From Streptomyces sp. NBC_01591 (lineage in GTDB: Bacteria; Actinomycetota; Actinomycetes; Streptomycetales; Streptomycetaceae): a stretch of DNA of 64,000 bases. Shown piece by piece: positions 51,073-59,118 of the stretch. The position numbers and the translations under genes are program-made. The stretch lies in contig NZ_CP109327.1 in NCBI RefSeq assembly GCF_035918155.1, positions 806,001 to 870,000 on the forward strand. The letters are read 5' to 3'. The notes under the pieces are model-generated. The model was not told the DNA's origin, made no database searches, and worked only from the letters and a program-made list of their open reading frames with translations. Position 1 is the stretch's first letter; the number at the start of each line of letters is the position of its first letter.

Positions 51073-52923
51073 ATGACCGAGGACGCGGCGGGCAGAGGGA
51101 TCAGCCGTCGGAGGCTGGGCGGTGGGATGCTGGCCCTGGGCGGGGCACTCGCCCTGGCGCCGATTCCGTTCGCGGAACGGGCGTCGGCCATGGAGTCGGG
51201 GACGGGGTCGTCGGACATGCGCACAGGGGCGCTCGGGAGCACCGCATCGGGTCAGGGCCGGCCGACGCTGCGGCGTGGACCGGCCGCCCGCGCCGGGCTG
51301 CTGCAGGAACCCCTTGACCAACTGGTCGCCGACGCGGAGAAGTTCCTCTCCGCCTCCCCCAAGCACCCCTGGTACGCGGGTGCGGTGCTGCTCGCCGGGC
51401 GGGGCGGCACGGTGGCCCTGCACCGGCCGATCGGCAAGGCCGTGCGCTATGCGGCGTACGACGAGAAGACCGACACCGGGGTGGAGTTCCCGCCCGACCA
51501 GCAGATCCCGATGGCCGAGGACACCGTCTTCGACCTGGCCTCGGTCTCGAAGCTCTTCACCTCGATCCTGGCCGTGCAGCAGATCGAGCGCGGGACGCTG
51601 GAGCTGGAGGCGAAGGTCGCCTCGTACCTGCCCGATTTCGGCGGCGGCGGCAAGCAGGACATCACGATCCGTCAGCTGCTCACGCACACCTCGGGCTTCC
51701 GTGCCTGGATTCCGCTGTACAAGGCGCCGACGCGGGACGGGAAACTGCAACTGCTGTGGAACGAGGTGCCGGCCAACCCGCCCGGCACGGTGTACCTCTA
51801 CTCCGACCTCAATCTGATCTCGCTCCAGCTGGTCCTGGAGAAGATCACCGGCCGCACGCAGGATGTCCTGCTCCGTGAGCAGATCACCGCTCCGCTCGGA
51901 ATGCACCGCACCCGGTACAACCCGCCGGCCTCCTGGAAGCCGAAGATCGCCGCGACCGAGGACGCCCGGCAGCCCTGGTCCGGACTGGACCGCGGGCTGG
52001 TCTGGGGCGAGGTGCACGACGAGAACGCTTACAGCCTGGACGGGGTGGCGGGCCACGCCGGAGTCTTCTCCTGCGCCTGGGACCTGGCGGTCCTCGCCCG
52101 TACGCTGCTCAACGGCGGGGTGTACGGGCGTGCGCGGATCCTCTCCGCCGAATCGGTCGACCTGCTGTTCACCGACTTCAACACCGCGTTCCCCGGCGAT
52201 GCGCACGGCCTCGGATTCGAGCTCTACCAGCACTGGTACATGGGGGCGATGGCCACGCCGCGCACCGCGGGCCACACCGGTTTCACCGGAACCAGTCTCG
52301 TACTGGACCCGACGACCGACTCGTTCCTGATCGTGCTCGGCAACTCGGTGCACCCGGTGCGCAGTTGGCGTTCCGGCAGCGCGCCGCGCGTCGCCGCGGC
52401 CAACCGGATGGCGCGCGCCGTCGCGGTCCGTCCCGCGCGTGGCCGTACGGCGTGGTTCTCGGGCATGGCGAGCGCCGCCTCGGCCACGCTCACACTGCCG
52501 GCGCTGCGCCTCGCCTCCTCGCACGCCCGGCTGAGCTCGGCCCTGTGGTGGGACACCGAGCCCGGCTCCGACTTCCTCTTCCTGGAGGCTTCGGCGGACG
52601 CCGGGGCGACCTGGCAGCCCGTACCCTTCACCACCGTGCCGACGGCGGAGAAACCCCACCCCGAGCCCGATCCGCATCCCAGCGGCGCGGTCTCCGGCTG
52701 GTCCGGCCGGGTATGGCACCGCCTCGACGCGGATCTCGCCGCCTGGCGCGGCAAGGAGGTCCGGCTGAGGTGGCGGTACACGACGGACCAGCTGTACGTC
52801 GGGCGCGGGGTGTACGTGGACGCCGTCCGGGTCGAGGACGGCAACCGGACGGTCTTCGACGAGGGCCGGTCCGGCGACGGTGCGCGCATCGAGGCGCTCG
52901 GCTGGACGGCGTCGGCGGACTGA
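51073..52923 (+). CDS. Tat-exported serine hydrolase (class C beta-lactamase/DD-peptidase fold)
   Basis: 616 residues with ATG 51073 behind AGGAAGGGG. A Tat signal (SRRRLGGGMLALGG) precedes a beta-lactamase-fold domain (about 75-470): nucleophile S157-V-S-K160, YxN motif in YLYSDLNLIS, and HTG in RTAGHTGFTG. The C-terminal about 130 residues (WWDTEPGSDFLFLEASADAG ... YVDAVRVEDGN) form a beta-sandwich like the immune-inhibitor-A/MAM-type carbohydrate-binding modules. It probably acts on an external ester or peptide; not evidence for antibiotic resistance. Confidence 0.85.
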   Translation: MTEDAAGRGISRRRLGGGMLALGGALALAPIPFAERASAMESGTGSSDMRTGALGSTASGQGRPTLRRGPAARAGLLQEPLDQLVADAEKFLSASPKHPWYAGAVLLAGRGGTVALHRPIGKAVRYAAYDEKTDTGVEFPPDQQIPMAEDTVFDLASVSKLFTSILAVQQIERGTLELEAKVASYLPDFGGGGKQDITIRQLLTHTSGFRAWIPLYKAPTRDGKLQLLWNEVPANPPGTVYLYSDLNLISLQLVLEKITGRTQDVLLREQITAPLGMHRTRYNPPASWKPKIAATEDARQPWSGLDRGLVWGEVHDENAYSLDGVAGHAGVFSCAWDLAVLARTLLNGGVYGRARILSAESVDLLFTDFNTAFPGDAHGLGFELYQHWYMGAMATPRTAGHTGFTGTSLVLDPTTDSFLIVLGNSVHPVRSWRSGSAPRVAAANRMARAVAVRPARGRTAWFSGMASAASATLTLPALRLASSHARLSSALWWDTEPGSDFLFLEASADAGATWQPVPFTTVPTAEKPHPEPDPHPSGAVSGWSGRVWHRLDADLAAWRGKEVRLRWRYTTDQLYVGRGVYVDAVRVEDGNRTVFDEGRSGDGARIEALGWTASAD

Positions 52924-52965
52924 GCCCCGCATCGCACCGGGCGGGGCCCGGTCCGGCCCGGCCCG

Positions 52966-53374
52966 GTGGGACGCCGCACCGCCTTGCTGGTCTTCCTGGC
53001 CCGGATGCCCCGACGCGGCCGCGAGGCGGCCGTGGTCCCGCGCACCGCTCTCGCGAAGATCGAGAGCCTGCGCGCCACCGGGGGCGAATCGGCAGACATA
53101 CCCATCCAGTTCGTCCTCTCGGTCGATCCGGACGACGCACCGACCCACCGCGTCGAGATGACGGCGGACATCAACCTGGTCGATGTCCCCGACTACCGGC
53201 CGGGCGGCACCGTGGTGGTCGAGTACCCGCCGGACCGGCCCTGGCGGGTACGGCTCGTCCAGCAACCGACACCGGAGTGGCGGAGCCACGCGGAATCGGC
53301 CCGCATCGACCGCGCCCGAGTCCACATTGGTCAAACAGCCCCCCGAGGGCTGCGCGTGGAGAATGCTCCGATGA
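52966..53374 (+). pseudogene. Frameshifted conserved small protein
   Basis: The first frame encodes VPRTALAKIESLRATGG, IPIQFVLSVDPDDAP and PDYRPGG...VVEYPPDRPW...PTPEWRS, recalled as part of a conserved Streptomyces membrane-anchored family. After the codon for Asp (53308-53310) the sensible continuation APESTLVKQPPEGCAW is in the +1 frame. That frame ends at TGA 53372-53374, overlapping the next ATG as ATGA. This indicates a 1-nt gain (or 2-nt loss) at about 53311. Without correction the frame runs straight into the APH kinase. Both ends also look shortened, lacking the usual hydrophobic segments. Confidence 0.65.
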
Positions 53375-54249
53375 CCACCTCACCGCAGCAGCACTGGGAA
53401 CGTGCCGAGCGCCTCGACGCCGGCCGGATGACGGATGCCGTGCACGCCCAGACCGGCGTACGGCTGCTGGTCGAGGAGCCCTGTCCGGGCGGCGAGGTGG
53501 GCGCCGCGTACGTCCGGTGGCCCGACGGCCACCGGTCCGTGCTGAAGTGGCGGCCGGACAGTCGGCTCGACGCCCTGCGGTCGGGGCCACTGGCGGTGTG
53601 CGAGGCGCTGCGCAGTCAGGGGTATCCCTGCCCGTCCACAGAACTGGCGCTCCAGGTGGGCGGCGGAGTGGTGCTGGTCCAGGAGCTTCTGCCGGGCGCA
53701 CCACTGGAGTTGCTGGACCACCACGCTCTGGATCAGGCTCTCGCTCTCAACGAGTCGCAGTCCGGGCTGTTGGCCGGGCGCGCGGACATCCCGTCGATGC
53801 ACCTGTATCTGCTCGACGACGGCCCCGGCTACTGCCTTCACGAGCCGCTGCGTCGGCACAGCCCACGCAGCGCCGCCCTTGAGCACCGGGTCAGTTCGGT
53901 CGGTGCCGATCACCCTCCCCGCCTGGCCGGGGACGATGTCGTGCACCAGGACTTTCACCACGGCAACCTGCTCGCCGTGGACGGCACGGTCACCGGGGTC
54001 ATCGACTGGGACGGCGCCGGGCGGGGAGACCGCCGTTTCGACCTGGTCACCCTGCGCTTCGGGATGCACACACAGGAGCAAGCGGCGGGGGTCGTCCGCC
54101 GGCTCGACGACATCCTGGACGCACTGCCCGACGACATCCTGCGCCCCTGCTGGGCCCATATGAGTCTGCGGATGACCGACTGGGCCATCCGGCACTTCGC
54201 ACCGAGCGATGTGGAGCACTGGCTGGATCTGGCCGAGCGACGTCTCTGA
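53371..54249 (+). CDS. APH-family phosphotransferase
   Basis: 292 residues. Catalytic loop VVHQDFHHGNLLAVDG (about 189-204) and metal motif VTGVIDWDGAGRGDRRFDLV are complete; the N-lobe lysine is in HRSVLKWRPD. It phosphorylates an unknown small molecule. Its ATG overlaps the original stop of the preceding pseudogene. The frame upstream is open because of that gene's frameshift, so a longer fusion start should not be used. The second APH-type kinase of the window. Confidence 0.8.
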   Translation: MTTSPQQHWERAERLDAGRMTDAVHAQTGVRLLVEEPCPGGEVGAAYVRWPDGHRSVLKWRPDSRLDALRSGPLAVCEALRSQGYPCPSTELALQVGGGVVLVQELLPGAPLELLDHHALDQALALNESQSGLLAGRADIPSMHLYLLDDGPGYCLHEPLRRHSPRSAALEHRVSSVGADHPPRLAGDDVVHQDFHHGNLLAVDGTVTGVIDWDGAGRGDRRFDLVTLRFGMHTQEQAAGVVRRLDDILDALPDDILRPCWAHMSLRMTDWAIRHFAPSDVEHWLDLAERRL

Positions 54250-54286
54250 CGGAGGCGGGACGTACGGGCCGGGGTAGGTTCCGGCC

Positions 54287-54610
54287 GTGACTTCGAACTG
54301 GCAGAACGACCGAATAGGCAGCGCGCCGCGAGTCGAGAACCCCGACCGTGCTGCGTCGGCTGGGCTCGGGATTCGCGGTGATCGGGGACGTGCAGTTCCT
54401 GCCGGGGTACTCGGTGCTCCTGGTCGACCGACCCCACGTACAGCGCCTTTCGGAACTCCCGCGTGGGAGCCGGACGATCTGGTACGCATGCCCGTCCGAC
54501 TGTTTCCCCATGACCGGTGGACCGACGAACGTTTCGCGCTCGGCCCGCAGCACGACGCGCTGCGGACGGCGATCGGCGAGGAGCTGGACGGAGCGCCGAC
54601 GGTGAGCTGA
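54287..54610 (+). pseudogene. Decayed HIT-domain (diadenosine tetraphosphate hydrolase-like) gene
   Basis: Pieces of one protein lie in two frames. It starts TSNWQNDRIGSAP...ENP in frame 2. After a 1-nt insertion (G54344) it reads VLRRLGSGFAVIGDVQFLPG and SVLLVDRPHVQRLSELP in frame 3. Near 54458-54463 it returns to frame 2 with WEPDDLVRMPVRLFPHDRWT and FALGPQHDALRTAIGEELD. The central part, including the HxHxH catalytic motif, is deleted. It cannot encode an active hydrolase. Confidence 0.78.
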
Positions 54611-54667
54611 CGGCCCGGCGGCACCAGGAGCCGGAGCCACCGCCACGACACCCACAGCAGGAGAATC

Positions 54668-55888
54668 ATGGAGTCCACCGTCGAGGCGCCCGCGACCCGT
54701 CCGACGCCCTTGCGGGTTCCGGCCTTCCGGCGGTTCGCGCTCGCCACTCTCGTCTCGGCGACCGGCTCCGCGATGGCGCCCCTCGCACTCGCCTACGCGG
54801 TGATCGGCCAGGGCGGCGGAGCCGGGCCGCTCGGTGTGGTGCTGGCGACCAATTCGGTCCCCACGATCGTCTTCACCGTCGCGGGCGGTGTTCTCGCGGA
54901 CCGTCTGTCACGCAGCCGGATCCTGTTCCTGAGCAATCTGCTGGCCGCGGCCGCGCAGGGCGTGCTCGCGACGCTCGTGGCCACCGGCCATGCGACAACC
55001 GTTTCGATCGCCGGGTGCGGCTTTGTTTCAGGGATCGCCACAGCCTTCACGGCTCCGGCCGCGACGGGCGTCGTGGCGCAGATCGTCGCGGCCGAGCATC
55101 TGCAACGGGCCAACGCGCTGCTCCGGCTTCCGAGCAATGCCGTCAAGGTGCTCGGCCCTGTTGCCGGAGGGGTGATCGTCGCGGTCGGCGGGCCGGCCTG
55201 GGCCCTGTCCTGGGACGCGCTCAGCTTTCTCGTCGCGGCGCTCCTGTTGCTCGGCCTGCGGCTGAGCGCCCCGGTCACGACGAGCAGCGCCCTGGCCGAC
55301 CTGCGGGCGGGGTGGTCCGGATTCCGGTCGCGCACCTGGCTGTGGACGTACACCGCCGCCGGCACGGTGGTGGTCGCCGCGTGGCTGGCCGGGTTTCAGC
55401 TGCTCGGTCCCGTGGTCGCGGCCGAGCATTACTCGGGGGCACGTTCCTGGGGGCTCGTCCAGGGCGCGTTCGCGTTCGGGCTGTTCGCGGGGACAGTGGT
55501 GTGCCTGCGCTGGAAGCCGTACCGTCTGCTGGCCGTCGCCGTCGTCAACGGCGCCGGGCTCTGTCTGCCGCCGGCCGCGCTGGGCTTCGGCCTGGCTCTG
55601 CCGTGGGTGCTGCTCGGCGCCGTACTCGCGGGCATCGGGCTGGATATCGCCATCGTGGCGTGGACCACGGCGCTCCAACAGCACGTGCCACAGGAGGAGA
55701 TGGGCCGGATGGGCTCGTTCAACGGTGTCGGGGAGCGTCTCGCCATCCCGCTCGGCTACCTGATCACCGCGCTCGCCGTGCACGCCTGGGCCGACCGGAC
55801 CGTGCTGCTGGTCTGCGCCGGTGTCATCGTGGCGACCACACTCCTCAACCTCTGCGTCAGGGACGTGTACCGCGTCAATCGCCGCTGA
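54668..55888 (+). CDS. MFS transporter
   Basis: 406 residues with about 10-12 hydrophobic helices, ATG 54668 after CAGGAGAATC. The MFS loop 2-3 motif appears as GGVLADRLSRSRILFLSN, and a related segment is LPSNAVKVLGPVAGG. The family resembles enterobactin exporter/tetracycline-type drug efflux proteins. Substrate unknown. No regulator is adjacent; the next gene converges. Confidence 0.82.
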   Translation: MESTVEAPATRPTPLRVPAFRRFALATLVSATGSAMAPLALAYAVIGQGGGAGPLGVVLATNSVPTIVFTVAGGVLADRLSRSRILFLSNLLAAAAQGVLATLVATGHATTVSIAGCGFVSGIATAFTAPAATGVVAQIVAAEHLQRANALLRLPSNAVKVLGPVAGGVIVAVGGPAWALSWDALSFLVAALLLLGLRLSAPVTTSSALADLRAGWSGFRSRTWLWTYTAAGTVVVAAWLAGFQLLGPVVAAEHYSGARSWGLVQGAFAFGLFAGTVVCLRWKPYRLLAVAVVNGAGLCLPPAALGFGLALPWVLLGAVLAGIGLDIAIVAWTTALQQHVPQEEMGRMGSFNGVGERLAIPLGYLITALAVHAWADRTVLLVCAGVIVATTLLNLCVRDVYRVNRR

Positions 55889-55895
55889 GCGCGAA

Positions 55896-55912
55896 CCGGG
55901 CGGCGCGCCCGG
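55896..55912. terminator. Short GC hairpin between convergent genes
   Basis: CCGGGCG-GCG-CGCCCGG just after the MFS stop; a second weaker stem (CACGGG...CCCGTG) follows within 30 bp. Confidence 0.5.
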
Positions 55913-55976
55913 CACGGGGCCACCGATGAATGGACCCGTGCCGCGAGCCGCCCGCGAAGTCCCGTGTACGCGCGGG

Positions 55977-56837
55977 TCAGTAGGAGTGGTCGGCCGTGAC
56001 GTCGGCCGAGAGGTGGAGTGTTCGTTCCGCCGTCGTCGTGCGCAGGGCGAGGAGGGTCTGGGCGAGTGCGTCGATGGTGACCAGGTGGGCGATGCGGCTG
56101 GCCGTGGTCTCCAGGCCGAAGACCAGGTCCTGTCCCCCGGCGACGAGCGTGTGCGTACTGGTTTCGCTCAGCGGTGACTGGGCGTAGCTGGTCAGGCCGA
56201 TGACCTCGGCTCCGGCCAGGCGGGCGCGGCGGGCGGTGTCGACCGTACTGCGGGTGGCTCCGGTGTGGCTGATGGCCAGGCAGACGGCGCCCGGCGGGAG
56301 TTGGGCGGCGGAGAGCTGGGCAGTGAGGGCGTCGGCGGGGGCGTCGACGACACAGCCGAGGGCACGCAGGCGGTACGCGGCGTCGGCGGCCACGGCGGCG
56401 GAGAGGCCGGCCGCGGCGACCACGACGCGGGGGGCCGCGTCCAGTGCGGCGGCGGCAGCGCGGAGCCCGGTGGCGGTGAGGGTGGTGGCCAGGTCGCCGA
56501 GTGCCTCGCGGGAGGCGTGCAGCGTGTCGGCCAGCGCACGGGCCGCCGGATCGTCGCCGGGGTCGGAGGCCAGCGCGCCGCTCCCCGCGGCGCCCTGGCG
56601 TGCTGCCGCGATCTTCAGTTCCTGATAGCCGCGGAATCCGAGGCGCTGACAGGCGCGGACGACCGACGACGGAGCCGTACCGGCCAGGGCCGCGACATCG
56701 CTGACACTGAGCCGGACCAGGTCGGCCCCCTGGTCGAGGATCACCTGCGCGACACGCGCCTCGGTCTCGCGGAGCTCCGGGAGCCTGGCTCTCACATGGG
56801 CACCGAGCCGGTACCCGTCACTGGAATTCTGTTCCAT
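55977..56837 (-). CDS. MurR/RpiR-family transcriptional regulator
   Basis: 286 residues. N-terminal HTH_6 domain (about 15-90: RLSVSDVAALAGTAPSSVVRACQRLGF, read in part) and C-terminal SIS domain (about 125-265: VVVAAAGLSAAVAADAAYRL, CLAISHTGATRSTVDTARRA) that binds a sugar phosphate or amino sugar. Divergent from an EamA transporter with a 59-bp gap holding operator-like repeats, one of which overlaps its own start codon, so autorepression and control of the transporter are likely. Confidence 0.88.
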   Translation of the reverse strand: MEQNSSDGYRLGAHVRARLPELRETEARVAQVILDQGADLVRLSVSDVAALAGTAPSSVVRACQRLGFRGYQELKIAAARQGAAGSGALASDPGDDPAARALADTLHASREALGDLATTLTATGLRAAAAALDAAPRVVVAAAGLSAAVAADAAYRLRALGCVVDAPADALTAQLSAAQLPPGAVCLAISHTGATRSTVDTARRARLAGAEVIGLTSYAQSPLSETSTHTLVAGGQDLVFGLETTASRIAHLVTIDALAQTLLALRTTTAERTLHLSADVTADHSY

Positions 56838-56866
56838 GTGATTAGAGTAGCGCGGAATTCTATTCC
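56823..56866. promoter_or_regulatory. Two RpiR-type operator-like palindromes 31 bp apart
   Basis: GGAATTCTGTTCC (56823-56835) and GGAATTCTATTCC (56854-56866) differ at one base. Centre-to-centre spacing is 31 bp, three helical turns. The first lies across the first codons of the rpiR gene; the second lies in the promoter gap. Confidence 0.6.
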
Positions 56867-56896
56867 AGATACTCTGTTGCCGCAGGGAGCCCCGTC

Positions 56897-57763
56897 ATGC
56901 CCTCGTTCCTTCCCCCTGGCTCAGCCGTGCCTGCGGCCGTGCTCTGCGCCGCCGTTCTCCATGCCCTGTGGAACGCGATGGCTCACCGCATCACCGACAA
57001 ACTCGTGGGTTTCACCCTCATCAACCTCGCGTACACCGGCTGCGCGGCGGTGATGGTCTGCCTCGTTCCGCTGCCCGAGGCCGGGGCCTGGCCGTTCATC
57101 CTGGTTTCCGCCGCGCTGGAGGTGCTCTCCCAGCTCTTCCTGTTGCGGGCCTACCAGCTCGGCGACTTCGGCCAGATGTACCCCATCGCCCGTGGCACCG
57201 CGCCATTGCTCGTGGCCGTCGCCTCCGTGACGCTGCTGGGCCGGCCGATCGCCGCCGCCGAAATGGCGGGCGTACTGGTCATCTCGGCCGGACTGGCCGG
57301 ACTGGCCTTCGCGGACGGGTGGCCCGGGCGCGCACAGCTGCCCGCGCTCGGCGCGGCGGTGGCCACCGGCGCGGTCATCGCGGCCTACACCGTCGTCGAC
57401 GGCACGGGGGTGCACCGGTCCCAGACCGTCATCGGCTACATCGCCTGGCTCTTTCTCTGCCAGGGCCCCGTTCTGCCACTGCTGGCGCTCGCCCGGCGCG
57501 GCCGTCCGCTGCTCGCACAGTTGAAGCCGGCCTGCGGGATCGGCCTGACCGGCGGCGTCGTCTCACTGACCGCCTACGGCCTGGTCATCTGGGCGCAGGC
57601 CCACGGCGACCTCGCGACCATCGCGGCCCTGCGCGAAACCAGCATCCTCATCGCGGCGCTGATCGCCACGCTCCTCTTCCGCGAACGGTTCGGGCGGCTG
57701 CGCCTCACCGCCGGCGCGGCCGTCCTCGCCGGCATTGTCGTACTCGAACTCGCCCATCCCTGA
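56897..57763 (+). CDS. EamA-family (DMT superfamily) transporter
   Basis: 288 residues with ten hydrophobic helices in two EamA repeats (repeat 1 about 15-138, repeat 2 about 150-287; LRETSILIAALIATLLFRERF is the typical second-repeat ending, read in part). It probably exports or imports a small metabolite. Divergent from the RpiR regulator, which should control it. Confidence 0.85.
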   Translation: MPSFLPPGSAVPAAVLCAAVLHALWNAMAHRITDKLVGFTLINLAYTGCAAVMVCLVPLPEAGAWPFILVSAALEVLSQLFLLRAYQLGDFGQMYPIARGTAPLLVAVASVTLLGRPIAAAEMAGVLVISAGLAGLAFADGWPGRAQLPALGAAVATGAVIAAYTVVDGTGVHRSQTVIGYIAWLFLCQGPVLPLLALARRGRPLLAQLKPACGIGLTGGVVSLTAYGLVIWAQAHGDLATIAALRETSILIAALIATLLFRERFGRLRLTAGAAVLAGIVVLELAHP

Positions 57764-57782
57764 ACCGCCGGACACGCCCCGG

Positions 57783-58892
57783 CTACGCCGTCCGGCCCGC
57801 GATCAGCTGCTCCGGTCCGCCCGGTGCAGGGATCGCGGCGCTCGCACCGGTCGGCGCCGGGGCCGTCGACTCCCGTACGATCAGGCGCGGCCGGATGAGG
57901 AGTGACCGTCCCGCCGCAGGGGCCGAGTCGATCCGGGCCCGCAGTTGCTGGAAGGTCTCCGCGGCCATCTCCGGCAGCGGCTGGCGGACCGTGGTGAGCG
58001 GCGGTTCGAAGAGGTCGGCGAGGAGGATGTCGTCGAAGCCGACCACGGAGACGTCCTGTCCGGCGCTGTGCCCGGCATCCTTGGCCCCACGGCAGATCCC
58101 GATCGCGCACATGTCGTTGATGGCGACGAACGCGGTGGGCGGACGGGGGCCGCCGAGGAGCTCCCTGGCGGCGTTGCGCCCCAGTTCGGCCGCGTCCTTG
58201 TCACCGAACTCGGTGGCGTCCGCGCCGGGCCAGACGATCGCGTCGTCCGGATCGAGGCCCGCCGACTCCAGTGCGGCCCGGAAGCCGCGCAGCCGCTCGC
58301 GGCGGTTGACGCTGTTGACCGAGCCGGAGACGAACGCCAGCCGACGGTGGCCGAGTTCGGTCAGATGACGGGTGGCGAGCTCGGCACCCATCGCGTTGTC
58401 GACACTGATGGAGGCCAGCGACGGCGGATCGCCCGCCTGCGCGGTGCGGTCGAAGGCGACCATCTTCAGTCCGCGGCTGAGCAGCGGCGTCATATGTTCG
58501 AGCGAGGGAAGCGAGGAGCAGAGCACCACTCCGCTCACCCCGTCGGCGAGCAACTCTTCGCCGTACTTGAGCTCGCGGGCCGGATCGCGCTCACTGTTGC
58601 AGAGCAGTACGTGATAGCCCTCGGCCAGCGCGATGGCCTCCAGCTCACGGGCGAGCGCCCCCCAGAACGGGTTGGCGACGGACGGCACGATGAGACCGAT
58701 GACCTTGATGCGTCCGGTGCGCAGCATCCGGGCCGCACGGTTGGGCCGGTAGCTGAGCTGCTCGATCACCTGCTCCACGCGCGCCAGCGTGGCCGCCTGC
58801 ATACGGTCCGTACGCCCATTGAGGACGTTGGAGACCGTGCTCGCGGAGACCCCCGCGGCCTCCGCGACCTGATGGATCGTTACCCCGCTCAT
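57783..58892 (-). CDS. LacI-family transcriptional regulator
   Basis: 369 residues, ATG 58892 right after GGAGG. N-terminal LacI HTH TIHQVAEAAGVSASTVSNVL with hinge YRPNRAARMLRTG, then a periplasmic-binding-like sensor domain (VIGLIVPSVANPFWGALARE, GVSGVVLCSS, DVSVVGFDDILLADLFEPPL). It is divergent from a CUT1 sugar transporter operon and likely represses it through the repeated sites in the gap. Confidence 0.92.
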   Translation of the reverse strand: MSGVTIHQVAEAAGVSASTVSNVLNGRTDRMQAATLARVEQVIEQLSYRPNRAARMLRTGRIKVIGLIVPSVANPFWGALARELEAIALAEGYHVLLCNSERDPARELKYGEELLADGVSGVVLCSSLPSLEHMTPLLSRGLKMVAFDRTAQAGDPPSLASISVDNAMGAELATRHLTELGHRRLAFVSGSVNSVNRRERLRGFRAALESAGLDPDDAIVWPGADATEFGDKDAAELGRNAARELLGGPRPPTAFVAINDMCAIGICRGAKDAGHSAGQDVSVVGFDDILLADLFEPPLTTVRQPLPEMAAETFQQLRARIDSAPAAGRSLLIRPRLIVRESTAPAPTGASAAIPAPGGPEQLIAGRTA

Positions 58893-58926
58893 GCCACCTC
58901 CGGTTCGGAACGCGTCTGACCCTAGC

Positions 58927-58941
58927 AGTGTATCGATTTAC
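58927..58941. promoter_or_regulatory. LacI-type operator candidate, copy 1
   Basis: AGTGTATCGATTTAC, preceded by CCTAGC, contains the ATCGAT core with a TTTAC half-site. It matches copy 2 at 14 of 15 bases and lies 35 bp upstream of the lacI start codon. Confidence 0.55.
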
Positions 58942-58999
58942 TTAACTCTGTTGACCGGTACACCCGTTAACATTCCCGAAAATTCATGTGCATCAGCTG

Positions 59000-59045
59000 T
59001 TGACGTCCCTCCGACAGCGTTCCTAGCATCAGTGCATCGATTTAC
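59000..59045 (+). promoter_or_regulatory. Promoter and LacI-type operator copy 2 for the sugar ABC operon
   Basis: A plausible sigma-70-type promoter TTGACG (59000-59005), 18-bp spacer, TAGCAT (59024-59029) is followed at once by AGTGCATCGATTTAC (59031-59045), the second copy of the operator-like sequence. Repressor bound here would block transcription start. Confidence 0.5.
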
Positions 59046-59118
59046 CAGCGCTTCTCAGCCATGGCCGGGATGCCATCGCTGGATCGATCCACAGTCTCCA
59101 CCTCAAAAGGGGTGTCCC

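Noticed and set aside
51073..52923. Antibiotic-resistance beta-lactamase
   Set aside because: The SxxK/YxN fold is shared with esterases and DD-peptidases. The Tat signal, length and C-terminal sandwich domain do not indicate a resistance enzyme.
52966..54249. A single fusion protein joining the small conserved protein to the APH kinase
   Set aside because: The family's C-terminal segment lies in the other frame and its stop overlaps the kinase ATG, so a frameshift is the simpler explanation.
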